Position numbers and translations under genes: made by a program. Source: Lachnospiraceae bacterium (GTDB taxonomy: Bacteria > Bacillota > Clostridia > Lachnospirales > Lachnospiraceae). From it: a stretch of DNA of 64,000 nt. This document shows, in pieces, positions 1 through 9,227 of this stretch; positions within the stretch are counted from its first letter, which is position 1; each line of letters opens with the position of its first letter. Below the pieces are notes generated by a model. That model ran no database searches. It had not been told where the DNA came from and was given only the letters and a program-made list of their open reading frames with translations. The stretch spans positions 1,746,833 to 1,810,832 of the forward strand of contig LR698958.1 in assembly GCA_902381685.1 (NCBI GenBank), in the 5' to 3' direction.

Positions 1-804
1 ACTGAACCAATCAGCGAGGAAGCAGATCTTGGCGTTATTTTCATGGATACCGGCGGATACTTGAATATGTGCGGACACGGAACTATCGGTTCTGCAACAG
101 TTGCTGTTGAAACAGGTCTTGTTCCCGTAACCGAACCATACACAGAAGTAGTATTGGAAGCTCCGGCAGGAATTATCCGTACAAAGGTAAAAGTTGAAAA
201 CGGAAAAGCAGTTGAAGTTACTTTGACAAATGTACCTGCTTTCTTATATAAGGACAACCTTACAGTAGAAGTTGACGGTGTTACAATTCCATACTGTATT
301 TCTTTCGGTGGAAGTTTCTTCGCATTGGTGGACGCTTCTAAATTAGGATACAATATCGGACCTGCTGCCGTACCTGCCCTTCAGACATTGGGAATGAAAA
401 TGCTTGAAAAGATTAATAAAGAAGTATCTGTTCAGCACCCAACGCTTGACATTAACACAGTAGACCTTGTTGAATTCTACGGTCCTACACCAAACCCGGA
501 AAAAGCAGATATGAGAAATGTTGTTATCTTCGGTGAGGCGCAGGCTGACCGTTCTCCTTGCGGAACAGGAACAAGCGCAAAACTTGCAACACTTTACGCT
601 TGGGACGAAATTAAAATCGGAGAAGAATTCCGCTACGAATCTTTCACAGGCTCTGTATTTAGAGGTGTAATCAAAGAAGAAGCATCTGTAGGTGATTTCA
701 AAGCAGTTATCCCACAGATTACAGGAAGCGCTTATATTACAGGTATGGGAACATATGTCATTGATCCGACAGACCCATTAAAATATGGTTTCTCAATCGG
801 CTAA
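1..804 (+). CDS. Proline racemase family protein (5' truncated by window edge)
   Basis: The reading frame is open from base 1, so the N-terminus lies outside the window; the first in-window Met (43) is internal. Both catalytic cysteines of the proline racemase fold are visible: Cys in MCGHGT (codon 70-72) and Cys in RSPCGTGT (codon 559-561). These act as the general acid/base pair that inverts the alpha carbon. Keeping both Cys favours a racemase/epimerase (proline or hydroxyproline) over the 3-hydroxyproline dehydratase branch, where the second Cys is replaced by Thr. The gene lies beside a glycine reductase operon, which fits Stickland amino-acid fermentation, but no D-proline reductase gene is visible here. 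A TetR gene follows after 15 nt, probably in the same transcript. Confidence 0.9.
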   Translation, partial: TEPISEEADLGVIFMDTGGYLNMCGHGTIGSATVAVETGLVPVTEPYTEVVLEAPAGIIRTKVKVENGKAVEVTLTNVPAFLYKDNLTVEVDGVTIPYCISFGGSFFALVDASKLGYNIGPAAVPALQTLGMKMLEKINKEVSVQHPTLDINTVDLVEFYGPTPNPEKADMRNVVIFGEAQADRSPCGTGTSAKLATLYAWDEIKIGEEFRYESFTGSVFRGVIKEEASVGDFKAVIPQITGSAYITGMGTYVIDPTDPLKYGFSIG

Positions 805-819
805 GGAGGTTTTAGGCTA

Positions 820-1407
820 GTGCCACGTAAACGCCAATCCCCAAAAAGCAGGATCGTCAAAGCCGCATGGAATCTCTTTTACAAAAACGGTTACGAAGAG
901 ACGACGGTAAACGACATTATCACTGCTTCCAAAACATCAAAAGGAACATTCTATCACTATTTCAAAGGGAAAGACGCTCTTTTGAGTTCTCTTTCCTACC
1001 TTCTTGATGACAAATACGAGGAATTGACAGGAATAATTAATCCGGATTTATCAGCATATGATAAATTACTCTTTTTAAATCATGAATTATTTTATATGAT
1101 TGAAACGAGTATAGATGTGAATTTACTTGCTTATTTATATTCTTCCCAACTAGTTACAAAAGATAAGAAATCTTTGCTGGATAAAAAGCGCTACTATTTC
1201 ACATGGATTACGGAAATTATTGAGGACGCTCTGAAAAACGGTGAATTTCACCCGGCAAACAGCGCATCGGATTTAGTCAAACTATATACGATGTACGAGC
1301 GTTCCTTACTCTATGATTGGGCTTTATGCAAAGGAAAATATGCCCTTACGGAATACAGTGACAGACTGTTACCCCATGTTTTGGACAGATTTAAAGAAGA
1401 AATATAA
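820..1407 (+). CDS. TetR/AcrR family transcriptional regulator
   Basis: A 195-aa DNA-binding regulator of typical TetR length. The N-terminal helix-turn-helix region includes AAWNLFYKNGYEETTVNDI and a recognition-helix stretch SKGTFYHYFKGKDAL, both diagnostic of the family; the rest is a helical ligand-binding domain of unknown specificity. Translation most likely starts at a GTG (820-822) that follows an AAGGAGG site by 10 nt. The gene begins 15 nt after the proline racemase stop, so it probably shares that transcript and may regulate it. A strong hairpin terminator follows directly. The effector is unknown. Confidence 0.9.
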   Translation: MPRKRQSPKSRIVKAAWNLFYKNGYEETTVNDIITASKTSKGTFYHYFKGKDALLSSLSYLLDDKYEELTGIINPDLSAYDKLLFLNHELFYMIETSIDVNLLAYLYSSQLVTKDKKSLLDKKRYYFTWITEIIEDALKNGEFHPANSASDLVKLYTMYERSLLYDWALCKGKYALTEYSDRLLPHVLDRFKEEI

Positions 1408-1445
1408 AAAACAGGAGAAGACTTTTTTCGTCTTCTCCTGTTTTT
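1406..1445. terminator. Bidirectional Rho-independent terminator
   Basis: A long perfect hairpin (arms of about 16 nt, AAAAACAGGAGAAGAC and its complement) with A/T tracts on both sides. It lies between the converging TetR gene (+) and the last gene of the glycine reductase operon (-), so it probably ends both transcripts. Confidence 0.85.
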
Positions 1446-1450
1446 ATATT

Positions 1451-1744
1451 TTAACTTAATTTAACTTCTTTTGCCTCTTCCGGCTTAAAATCATTTCTCA
1501 AATCATAAATATTATGACCTGTAGATTCTCCAAGAACTCTTCCTTCTAAAGAATAACAGCGGATAAATCTTTTTCCGTCAATGCTTGACCAGTGTTCCAC
1601 GTCCCATGTGAGATAACCGTCTTCATCTGTTTTCTTCCCGTTCAGGTACAAATCCACCTGACGTCCGCCCGGAGCCATGAGTTTGATTAACTCCTCTTCA
1701 GTAGCCTCTAACTCAACTTTATTTACTGTATCATAAACTTTCAT
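1451..1744 (-). CDS. Hypothetical protein at the end of the glycine reductase operon
   Basis: A 97-aa protein I do not recognise. It starts 15 nt after the grdD stop behind a GGGAG site, so it is very likely translated from the grd transcript. It is acidic and soluble, with no membrane segment or signal peptide. The text is mixed alpha/beta-looking with several aromatic residues (DGYLTWDVEHWSS), and it has one cysteine. Its place at the end of a nine-gene operon suggests a link with glycine reductase or acetyl phosphate metabolism, but nothing in the sequence assigns a function. Confidence 0.75.
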   Translation of the reverse strand: MKVYDTVNKVELEATEEELIKLMAPGGRQVDLYLNGKKTDEDGYLTWDVEHWSSIDGKRFIRCYSLEGRVLGESTGHNIYDLRNDFKPEEAKEVKLS

Positions 1745-1759
1745 TTTTTACGCTCCCGT

Positions 1760-2911
1760 CTAGTTAATATATCCTGCTTTTTTTAATTCTTCTTCTGCCT
1801 TAACTAAATTTGCTTCAGACACAAGAACAATCGGTCCTGTACAACCCATTCCGCTTTCCGCATAGATATTGATTTTCCAAAGTGTCTTAACGGCATCTTC
1901 CAAATCCATAACTTCTATTCCCGGAATCTGTGCTGTTACAACTTCTTTTGGAGGTTCTTTTACTTCTTCAGCCTCTGCAGGTTTTGAAGCGTTTTTATGT
2001 GCATTTAAAATATCTTTTAAGCCCGCTTTGTTTGCCGCTTCAAATTCCTGTTTGGCAACTTCAAATACTTTTCCGCGAACAAGCTGTCCTGCATAACGGA
2101 TTGCGTTTGCAATAACAGGTGCTCCCGATGCACGGGATACAATCATAACAAGTTGTTCATATCCTTCTCCGATTCCAGGTCCATAGCCGAATCCTGTCGC
2201 CTCAAAACTTCCTCCTGTAGTGAAAGAAGACAACATTTTTACGAGAATGTTTCCTGTAAGGGAGTCTGTTACCATAATATCAGGAGATGCCTGTAATACG
2301 TCATTTCCTCTCATTACACAACCGCCATCTGCTCTTCCTGATTCTGCAAAAGTAATATCGTATCCGTTTTCCTGAAGTTGCTTTAATGCTTTTTCAGTCT
2401 GACGCGCACCGTCCACATTTAAAATACCGACTGTAGCATTTTTCTTACCGCAGGCTTTTGCTGTAATGATTCCGTAAATGGCATTTTTAATCATGCCTTC
2501 AATACGATCCGTACTTGATGTTCCCGTTGTGTTTGCGATAAACATTTCTTTTGCAGTCGCAGGCGTCACGCAGCGTCCCACTGTGGAAACACCTATAGGG
2601 AATGGGAAGTGCATTGTTACCGCACCGTCAACTTCCCCGTTTTTAAGCATTTCTTCCATTTTTTTGTGGCCTTCTTCATCATCAGCCACTTTAATTGTTG
2701 TAACACCTTCTGCTTCCAATGTACCTATATAGTAAACATCAATTCCATCTTTTTCCGCCTCTACAGCTGCCGCCATAGAATTTTCTTCTCCATGTTCACT
2801 TCCCATACCTGTAAGGGCAATTTTAGGACGTTTTCCAAAACTTCCTGTTTCCAGTCCCTGTGCAATGTCCATAAAGGTGGAAGCAATCATTTTTTCTACA
2901 CTATTTGCCAT
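1760..2911 (-). CDS. grdD: Glycine/sarcosine/betaine reductase component C, alpha subunit
   Basis: GrdD forms protein C of glycine reductase with GrdC. Protein C takes the carboxymethyl-selenoether from selenoprotein A and releases acetyl phosphate. The protein (383 aa from the chosen start) has the PlsX/phosphotransacetylase-like fold seen in this family, with an N-terminal part ALTGMGSEHGEENS and a C-terminal GCTGPIVLVSEAN segment containing the conserved Cys near the end. I chose Met 2911 (MANSVEKMIAS), preceded by GAGGTGG, over the longer frame to 2950, which would overlap the upstream grdC coding end. It starts 13 nt after the grdC stop. Confidence 0.93.
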   Translation of the reverse strand: MANSVEKMIASTFMDIAQGLETGSFGKRPKIALTGMGSEHGEENSMAAAVEAEKDGIDVYYIGTLEAEGVTTIKVADDEEGHKKMEEMLKNGEVDGAVTMHFPFPIGVSTVGRCVTPATAKEMFIANTTGTSSTDRIEGMIKNAIYGIITAKACGKKNATVGILNVDGARQTEKALKQLQENGYDITFAESGRADGGCVMRGNDVLQASPDIMVTDSLTGNILVKMLSSFTTGGSFEATGFGYGPGIGEGYEQLVMIVSRASGAPVIANAIRYAGQLVRGKVFEVAKQEFEAANKAGLKDILNAHKNASKPAEAEEVKEPPKEVVTAQIPGIEVMDLEDAVKTLWKINIYAESGMGCTGPIVLVSEANLVKAEEELKKAGYIN

Positions 2912-2924
2912 TTTTTCCACCTCT

Positions 2925-4457
2925 CTATTCTGCCATAAGAGTTTCCGCAAAATCTTTCATTGCTTTTGCAATCAATCCTTTTACTTCTTCTTCTGAAACA
3001 CCTGCATTGTCTTCTGCGCCTGTGTTTGCCTGAATCACAAATGAAACTCCATCGAAAAGGTTTGTCATACGTCCGAGGAATAAACTTCCCTTACCGACAA
3101 TCATAGCATTTTTAATTTTACCCGCTTTAATATCTTCCACAGCAAATCCAATATACGGAACACCTGATGGAATATGTCCCTGTGTCGGAGCCCAGCCTGT
3201 TAAGCCGTGTTTAGCAGCGAATGCAGGTAACTCTTTTCTGTCAAGTTCACCTTTTTTAACCGCTAAAGCAGCAATCATTTTATAGTTTGCTAAAGGAACA
3301 TCTCCTGCACCTGCCGGTTTTGTGATATCCGGATTCTGCATTTCAGGAGAATATTTATCAATGTCTGTAATTTTTAAACCTACTTTTTCAAGCGGAGTGG
3401 CAACAAGGCTTCCGATTACGTTCTGTGGAGCAGAACCTGTACCAACTGTGTGACGTCCAAGAATGTCAAGGTTGATTTCCGGGCTTTCCCCATCATTTTC
3501 ACAAATAATTACACAGAAACCTGCAAGGCAGTCCTCTAAAATCGGAAGACCTTTTTTCACGTGGTCTTTACCATTCATACCAAGTTTTGCCGTACAACCG
3601 CCTGCTGTAACGGCAACACATTTATATGCGCCTGATTTTACGAGCGCTGCTGCTTCAATTAATGCGTGAGAAGGTCCTGCACAGAAACCACGAGAGTCAG
3701 AACCTGTTGCATTTACAAGACCTGCAACTTCTGCAGCTGCTTTTGCAAAGTTTCCGCCACCGCGCTGGTTCATATCTCCGCATGCTTCCTCAGCACAATC
3801 AATTACATATTCAATTTCAGATTTGTCGATTCCTGTATTTCTTACTGCATATAATAAAGCAAGCACACTTGTTGCTTTACTCATCATGTTTTCATGCATA
3901 ACGTGAGCAGATAAGTTCACATCAATGTCATGCGCTCTCTTTATACAGCCAACTAATTTACCGTCAATGTAAAGTCCTTCTGCATGTTCATCATTTACAA
4001 GATGCTCTACTTCGCTGAGTTCAACACCTTCTTCAATTTTTTCAACAATATCTTCTGTAATAATTGGGTTTGCAGCAAACGCTTCTTTTGTTGCAGCAAC
4101 AAATTCTTTGTCCAATTTTACAACTTCAAACATATCACATGTCTGAACTAAGAGAAGAAATTCGTTTTCCGGCATAATTTCACCGTATTTACCAAATCTC
4201 TCCGCTCCTTCTTTCACTTTATCATAATAAGGGAACTCAACTTCTGCAAGTTCGTCCGGGTGTGCATTTCCAATATATACCTGGTTTGGCCAGTAGTTTA
4301 CACATTCCTCGTAAGAACGAAGATGACTGTTCAATTCTTTTAAATATTCAGATTCCGGGTTTACAACTCTTTCTGTTGTCTGTGTTGTTCCATTATATAC
4401 TACCATCTGTGGAGTATGTGCCAATACATAACTGGCTCCTTTAATTACACTATTCAT
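2925..4457 (-). CDS. grdC: Glycine/sarcosine/betaine reductase component C, beta subunit
   Basis: A 510-aa thiolase-fold protein (related to FabH-like ketosynthases) that forms protein C with GrdD and binds the acetyl group as a cysteine thioester before phosphorolysis to acetyl phosphate. The active-site region is visible around DSRGFCAGPSHALIEAA, with further glycine-rich thiolase motifs (VTAGGCTAKLGMNG and GWAPTQGHIPSGVPYIG). The start at 4457 follows AAGGTGG by 9 nt. It lies downstream of grdA, separated by a hairpin terminator, so its expression may be lower than that of grdA. Confidence 0.95.
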   Translation of the reverse strand: MNSVIKGASYVLAHTPQMVVYNGTTQTTERVVNPESEYLKELNSHLRSYEECVNYWPNQVYIGNAHPDELAEVEFPYYDKVKEGAERFGKYGEIMPENEFLLLVQTCDMFEVVKLDKEFVAATKEAFAANPIITEDIVEKIEEGVELSEVEHLVNDEHAEGLYIDGKLVGCIKRAHDIDVNLSAHVMHENMMSKATSVLALLYAVRNTGIDKSEIEYVIDCAEEACGDMNQRGGGNFAKAAAEVAGLVNATGSDSRGFCAGPSHALIEAAALVKSGAYKCVAVTAGGCTAKLGMNGKDHVKKGLPILEDCLAGFCVIICENDGESPEINLDILGRHTVGTGSAPQNVIGSLVATPLEKVGLKITDIDKYSPEMQNPDITKPAGAGDVPLANYKMIAALAVKKGELDRKELPAFAAKHGLTGWAPTQGHIPSGVPYIGFAVEDIKAGKIKNAMIVGKGSLFLGRMTNLFDGVSFVIQANTGAEDNAGVSEEEVKGLIAKAMKDFAETLMAE

Positions 4458-4556
4458 TTGAAGGTTCCACCTTTCTTTTAGATGTTTAAATATTATTTTT
4501 TACATATACTAAAAATAAAGATTGTATGGGAAAGTTCACAGAACCTTCCTGATACA

Positions 4557-4592
4557 ATAAAAGGCGATGAAGTAAGCATTTACTTCACCGCC
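4557..4592 (-). terminator. Hairpin between grdA and grdC (partial terminator)
   Basis: On the minus strand two 13-nt arms (GGCGGTGAAGTAA and its near-perfect complement) around a 4-nt loop are followed by TTTTATT. The hairpin lies inside the operon after grdA. A leaky terminator or an mRNA-stabilising 3' end here would give more selenoprotein A than protein C. Confidence 0.75.
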
Positions 4593-4641
4593 CAAAGAAA
4601 ACCCAAAATCAAATCAGATTTTCGTTATAAATACTTATCTT

Positions 4642-5115
4642 CTATAAATATTTACAAAATTGTTCACGAATAGATGACATCTCGCTTACGATATCATCAA
4701 CATCAAGTACCATTTCCATCATACCAACCTGTTCATCGTAAACTGCTTCATCGAATTCTTCTTTCAATTCTGGTTCACATACATGATATACCGTGAGTCC
4801 TAACTCGACCCCAGTCAATGGTCCTGCGAATGTTGGGTCACCTGCAGTAACTGTTTCAGCAGCTAATCCTGCTGCCTCTCCTTCTGCTGCTCCAACGATA
4901 ACAACTAAATTCTCTGCACCGAATTCGTCTGCAAAGTCTTTAACTCTTTTCTGATTCTCAAGATCCATTGCACCTGCGCTAGTTCAGACAAAGCATTCAG
5001 TTGAAGAAAAAACTACTTCTCCGCCGGCTGTCTTAACACATTCAGCGATAGCAGGTCCTGGTACACCATCACGGTCGCCGATGATGATTACTTTTTTACC
5101 ATCTAAAATTGCCAT
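4642..5115 (-). CDS. grdA: Glycine reductase selenoprotein A (contains selenocysteine)
   Basis: The small selenoprotein that carries the carboxymethyl group from protein B to protein C. The frame starts at ATG 5115 behind AAGGAGAAG and runs through an in-frame TGA at 4984-4986 (residue 44) to the TAG at 4642. The context [16 protein letters not shown] matches the family's Cys-x-x-Sec redox motif exactly, and total length (157 aa) is normal, so the TGA is a Sec codon and not a break. A simple ORF caller would report only residues from MDLENQKR on. A SECIS hairpin just after the TGA is expected for recoding; selB, selA and selD are in the same window. Confidence 0.96.
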
Positions 5116-5242
5116 GGCTTCTTCTCCTTCCTTTCCATTTATTTTTAGTATTATTTATAGTTGAAATGCTTTCACATTTCCGTAAAAGCCTTTCGGCTTT
5201 ATACGCATATTAAGTATACATACTTTTCATCAAAAATACAAA

Positions 5243-5560
5243 TTAAATATATTTCTGAATCATTGCTTCGATGTTTTCCTGTGTAGCATCATCTTTTACT
5301 ACTTCATCGATTTTTTCTCCGTCTTTGTAAATAGCCATAACAGGAAGTCCTAAAACTTTCTGTCCGATAGCAAGACGACGTGCTTTTGTTGTATTAAGAG
5401 ATGTGAATTTTAATTTATCTCCATATTTGTCAGCCATTTCATGAACGAATGGCATTAAAGCCTGACATGGCACACAGCCGTCTCCGTAGAAATCTACGAA
5501 AACATATCCTTCTGCCTCTAACACCTCAGGCTGAAATGTTGTTTTATCTAAATCTAACAT
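5243..5560 (-). CDS. trxA: Glycine-reductase-associated thioredoxin
   Basis: A 105-aa thioredoxin with an atypical active site, GDGCVPCQ, in place of the usual WCGPC. The GCVPC variant is known for thioredoxins that serve glycine reductase in amino-acid-fermenting clostridia, where the pair with TrxB re-reduces selenoprotein A. The thioredoxin fold is supported by [10 protein letters not shown] and the conserved [12 protein letters not shown] with its cis-Pro. The start at MLDLDKTT (5560) follows AAGGAGG by 8 nt; the longer frame to 5623 runs back into trxB. It lies 19 nt downstream of trxB. Confidence 0.95.
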   Translation of the reverse strand: MLDLDKTTFQPEVLEAEGYVFVDFYGDGCVPCQALMPFVHEMADKYGDKLKFTSLNTTKARRLAIGQKVLGLPVMAIYKDGEKIDEVVKDDATQENIEAMIQKYI

Positions 5561-5579
5561 CGGTTTGTCCTCCTTAAAA

Positions 5580-6527
5580 CTATTCCATTTCGTTAATATA
5601 TTTTTCACACTGTGTAGTAGCAATTGCTCCGTCAGCTGCTGCCGTAACTACCTGACGAAGACTCTTCACACGAACATCACCTGCTGCGAATACACCCGGA
5701 ATATTTGTACGCATGTTGTCATCTGTAGGAATATATCCTCTTTCGTCCAATTCAAGTCCTTTGCCTTCAAAGATTTTTGTGCTTGGCAATGTTCCGATAA
5801 ATCCGAATACACCAAACATACCGTCTTCTTCGTCCGCTTCAATCTTTGTCAGTTCTCCTGTCTTAACATTTTTTACTGTCATTTCAGAAAGAATACCGTC
5901 TCCGCTGACTTCCTCTACAACCGTATCCCACATAAAGTGAAGTTTAGGATTTTTGAATGCTTTTTCCTGAATGGATTTTGCTGCACGAAGTTCATCACGT
6001 CTGTGAATAATGGTAACTTTTCTTGCAAATTTTGTGAGATACATTGCTTCCTCAACAGCAGAATCTCCACCGCCCACAACGTATACTTCAAAATCTTCAA
6101 AGAAGTTTGCATCACATGTAGCGCAGTAAGAAACTCCTTTACCCATGAATTCCTTTTCGCCTTTGCAGCCAATCGGTCTTGCGAATGCACCTGTTGCAAT
6201 GATAAGTGTTTTACCGCAGTATTCACCTTTTGCACTGATTAATTTCTTTACATCGCCTTCAAGAACTACGTCATTGATAACATCAGTAACACGTTCTACA
6301 CCGAACTTTTCACACTGTTCTGTCATTCTTGCGATTAGAGAAGGACCTGATTCTCCTTCTACAATCTGTCCCGGATAGTTTTCAATCTCATCTGTGATTG
6401 CAATCTGTCCTCCGTCTTTCCCTTTTTCTACAATCAACGTAGACATACGGGCTCTCCCTGCATACAGACCTGCCGCTAATCCGGCAGGTCCTGCACCAAG
6501 GATAATTACGTCATAAATCTTGCTCAT
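5580..6527 (-). CDS. trxB: Thioredoxin reductase (NADPH, FAD)
   Basis: A 315-aa low-molecular-weight thioredoxin reductase. Visible parts are the FAD-binding Rossmann motif near the N-terminus ([18 protein letters not shown]), the redox disulfide CATC at about residue 135, the NADPH-binding [10 protein letters not shown], and the C-terminal FAD motif GVFAAGDVR. It moves electrons from NADPH to the neighbouring atypical thioredoxin and so to glycine reductase. It sits in the operon between grdB and trxA with short gaps, which ties it to this pathway and not only to general redox control. Confidence 0.97.
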   Translation of the reverse strand: MSKIYDVIILGAGPAGLAAGLYAGRARMSTLIVEKGKDGGQIAITDEIENYPGQIVEGESGPSLIARMTEQCEKFGVERVTDVINDVVLEGDVKKLISAKGEYCGKTLIIATGAFARPIGCKGEKEFMGKGVSYCATCDANFFEDFEVYVVGGGDSAVEEAMYLTKFARKVTIIHRRDELRAAKSIQEKAFKNPKLHFMWDTVVEEVSGDGILSEMTVKNVKTGELTKIEADEEDGMFGVFGFIGTLPSTKIFEGKGLELDERGYIPTDDNMRTNIPGVFAAGDVRVKSLRQVVTAAADGAIATTQCEKYINEME

Positions 6528-6551
6528 AACGTTCTCTCCTTCTAGCTGTTA

Positions 6552-7856
6552 TTATTCAAAGATTGTCTGGTCTTCAACTTCTACTGTCAATGCATGAAGC
6601 GCTTTTTCAACTAAGTTTCTACGCAATTTCTTTTCTTCGTCTGCTTCTAATGCAGGATTTCCGAGTGGGTGAGGAATTGCTACTGCAGGAACAATTCTGT
6701 TCGCTCCAACTGTCATTGAAATAGGAGTTACCGTACATACGTGAACTACCGGAAGTCCGGCACCTTCTACGCCTTTTACCATCGTTGCACCGCAACGTGT
6801 ACAAGTACCTCAAGTAGAAGTCAAGATAACTGCGTCAACTCCGTCATCAATAAGTTTCTGCGCAAATTCTTCTGAAAATGCTTTTGCAGAAGCAACTGCT
6901 GTTCCGTTACCAACTGTTGTATAGAATTTATTGTGTAATTTTCCAATCACGCCTTCTTTTTCCATATCGCGAAGAACGTCTACAGGTAATACACGGTCAG
7001 CATCTTCGTTAGCGTATACAGGGTCGTATCCACCGTGTGCTGTTTCATATGTGTCCTCTGTCAAGTCCATAACACCTGTAATGTCGTATTCACCGTAGTG
7101 AGAAGCGTTAGAACTTTCGATGTGGTCAGGATTTCCTTTTGGAACAATACCACCTGATGTTACTAAAGCGATTGTTGCTTTAGATAAATCTTTTACTGCA
7201 GGCATTGGTGGAACTCTGTCAAATGCAGGCATTGGATATTCTGTTGTGAATGGTTTGTCTGCCAATTTCTTTAACAGCATATCTACCGCACGTCTTGAAC
7301 CACGTTTTTCTTCAAAGAAGTTTACACGAACACCGTTTGGCATATAGTGATCCTGGCAAGATGCACCGATTGCTTCGCCTTTTGCTAATTTTAATGCTAA
7401 AGGAGCCATATCTGCAACTGCCGCTCTCATACCTGCTGCACTGTTTTTTGTAGGTACTGTGTATACTTTATTCTTAAACATATCAGCACCCGGGTTTTCT
7501 ACGTACATACCTGTTACTGCAGGAATTCCTAATTCTTCCTGAACTGCGTCAGCGATTGTACCACAGGCAACTCCATAACGTCCGGCATTAAATGCAGGTC
7601 CTGCAACGAATACGTCTGGATTTTCTTCTTTTACCCATGCTAAAATTGTTTTCTTTGCTTCTTCAAGGTTCTCATTAAACCATGAGTCACCACATACGAT
7701 TGTCGCTGTGATTTCTGCTTCGTCTTTAAAACTTGCTTTAAATGCAAGGCCCGGTCCCATTACCTCTCCTTTGTGAAGTTCTGCAGGGATATGAGCCATT
7801 TCCTCTCCACCGATATTGGCAAAGAACTGGTTAATATAATGTACTACTTTAATCAT
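6552..7856 (-). CDS. grdB: Glycine reductase component B gamma subunit (contains selenocysteine)
   Basis: The substrate-specific selenoprotein of component B: it attacks the Schiff base formed by glycine on GrdE and passes the carboxymethyl group on. The frame from ATG 7856 (SD GGAGG) continues through an in-frame TGA at 6810-6812, residue 349, to the stop at 6552, giving 434 aa. The local sequence TSTU-GTCTRCGATMVKG is the known GrdB Sec motif, so the two apparent ORFs (6810-7856 and 6552-6782) are one gene. Glycine, sarcosine and betaine paralogs are hard to separate by eye; the linked glycine riboswitch and grdX favour glycine. Confidence 0.95.
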
Positions 7857-7875
7857 TGTCTATTTTCCTCCTTCC

Positions 7876-9159
7876 CTATCTTGCACTTAAGTAACCGAAA
7901 CCTGTTTCGTTTGTTGCTCCGGTAATTGCCTGAATTTCAACTTCAATTGTTCCGTCTTCACGTAAACTGTGTTCATTACCACCGGCAATTGTATTTACAT
8001 AATCTAATGTTCCGATAACTTTGTCAAGTTTTGGAAGAACAATTACCTGATTAGCGTTTCCGCCTGTTACTACTGCGTCTGCTGCTGCATCTGCATCTGC
8101 CAATGACTGAGATTTACCGTCGCGTCCTGCATATTCATCAGTAATGATAACTGTCTTAACGCCTTCTGCTTCGATTTTCTTACAGTTCATGATAAGGTCT
8201 GTATCCGGGTTACCGAATCCTTCCTGAGATACAACTACACCGTCAAGGTCTAATAAACGGCATAATTTTGCTGTCCAGTCAGATGAACGCTGTTTGTCAG
8301 CCAAATATACATTTTCGTTTGTTAAAATGTGTGCTACAAAGTTAAGTGTTTTTCCATGTTCTGCAAATAAGTCATGTACAACCGGATTGTTTTCATGAAC
8401 ATATGTTGGGTTTTTGTCACATGCAGATACACAGTTACCTGATACGATTGCACCGTCCATAACTTCTGTTGGTGTCATCATTGTAGATAATGTTTTCTTT
8501 GCATCTACGCCGTATACATATGTGTCATGTAATAATCCCTGTGACTGTAACATCTGTACATATGCAACTCTTGGAAGTCCAGGTAATTTTTCAGCACCTT
8601 CCATAATTCCGTATGTTTCAAATACTTCTGTTGAATCAGGTGTTAATTCACGTGCCAATTCTCCAAGATATACTGCAACTCTGAATCCCGCAAATCTTAC
8701 TGCCGGTTCATAGTCATGCTGTTTGATTCCATCAACAGGTTCGCAAACAACAACTAAGTTATTTAATTTTGAGAAAGGTGTGTAATCTGCCCCAGGACCT
8801 GTCATGTCAATGATACCTTCCTGGAAACCAACGATTTTACCTGCTGTTACAACAGCCATTCCTTTTAATGCGTATGTCTTTCCTTCACCAACTGTATCTA
8901 CTTTGTTGATTACTCCCGGGAATACTCCGCCTCTTCCTTCAACTTTTACTCGTGGTTCAATAACATCTTTAACAGGTGTAATTCTTACGCTTTCACCTGG
9001 TCTTGCAATATCCAATTTACAACTTTTGATTTTTTCGTCCTCAAGAACGATTGCTTTTACAGCGTCTTCATTAACATAAAGTACTCCGTCTTCAATTTTT
9101 GATTCCGGACCAAATTGAATATCTTTAATGTTAATGTGCCCTAATTCTAATCTTCTCAC
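7876..9159 (-). CDS. grdE: Glycine reductase component B proprotein (pyruvoyl precursor)
   Basis: A 427-aa proprotein that cleaves itself into two subunits of component B. The processing site is visible as SGNCVSACDKN, with Cys243 expected to become the pyruvoyl group that forms the Schiff base with glycine. Length and the residue number of the cysteine agree with characterised GrdE. It begins at a GTG (9157-9159) with AGGAGG 9 nt upstream. It lies 20 nt before grdB and follows grdX, matching the usual grd order. Confidence 0.96.
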   Translation of the reverse strand: MRRLELGHINIKDIQFGPESKIEDGVLYVNEDAVKAIVLEDEKIKSCKLDIARPGESVRITPVKDVIEPRVKVEGRGGVFPGVINKVDTVGEGKTYALKGMAVVTAGKIVGFQEGIIDMTGPGADYTPFSKLNNLVVVCEPVDGIKQHDYEPAVRFAGFRVAVYLGELARELTPDSTEVFETYGIMEGAEKLPGLPRVAYVQMLQSQGLLHDTYVYGVDAKKTLSTMMTPTEVMDGAIVSGNCVSACDKNPTYVHENNPVVHDLFAEHGKTLNFVAHILTNENVYLADKQRSSDWTAKLCRLLDLDGVVVSQEGFGNPDTDLIMNCKKIEAEGVKTVIITDEYAGRDGKSQSLADADAAADAVVTGGNANQVIVLPKLDKVIGTLDYVNTIAGGNEHSLREDGTIEVEIQAITGATNETGFGYLSAR

Positions 9160-9227
9160 TGTAAATTACCTCCTTTTATATGTGTTTATATTACTTTAAG
9201 CACTTTTGTGTGCCAGAGTACAATTAG

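Noticed and set aside
2609..2938. Plus-strand ORF opposite grdD
   Set aside because: Antisense shadow of a clear gene, no ribosome site and low-complexity Phe/His-rich product.
4642..4968. Short GrdA starting at MDLENQKR
   Set aside because: The true start is 5115; the UGA at 4984-4986 is a Sec codon in a conserved context.
6552..6782. Separate small ORF downstream of grdB
   Set aside because: It is the C-terminal end of grdB after the Sec UGA, not an own gene.
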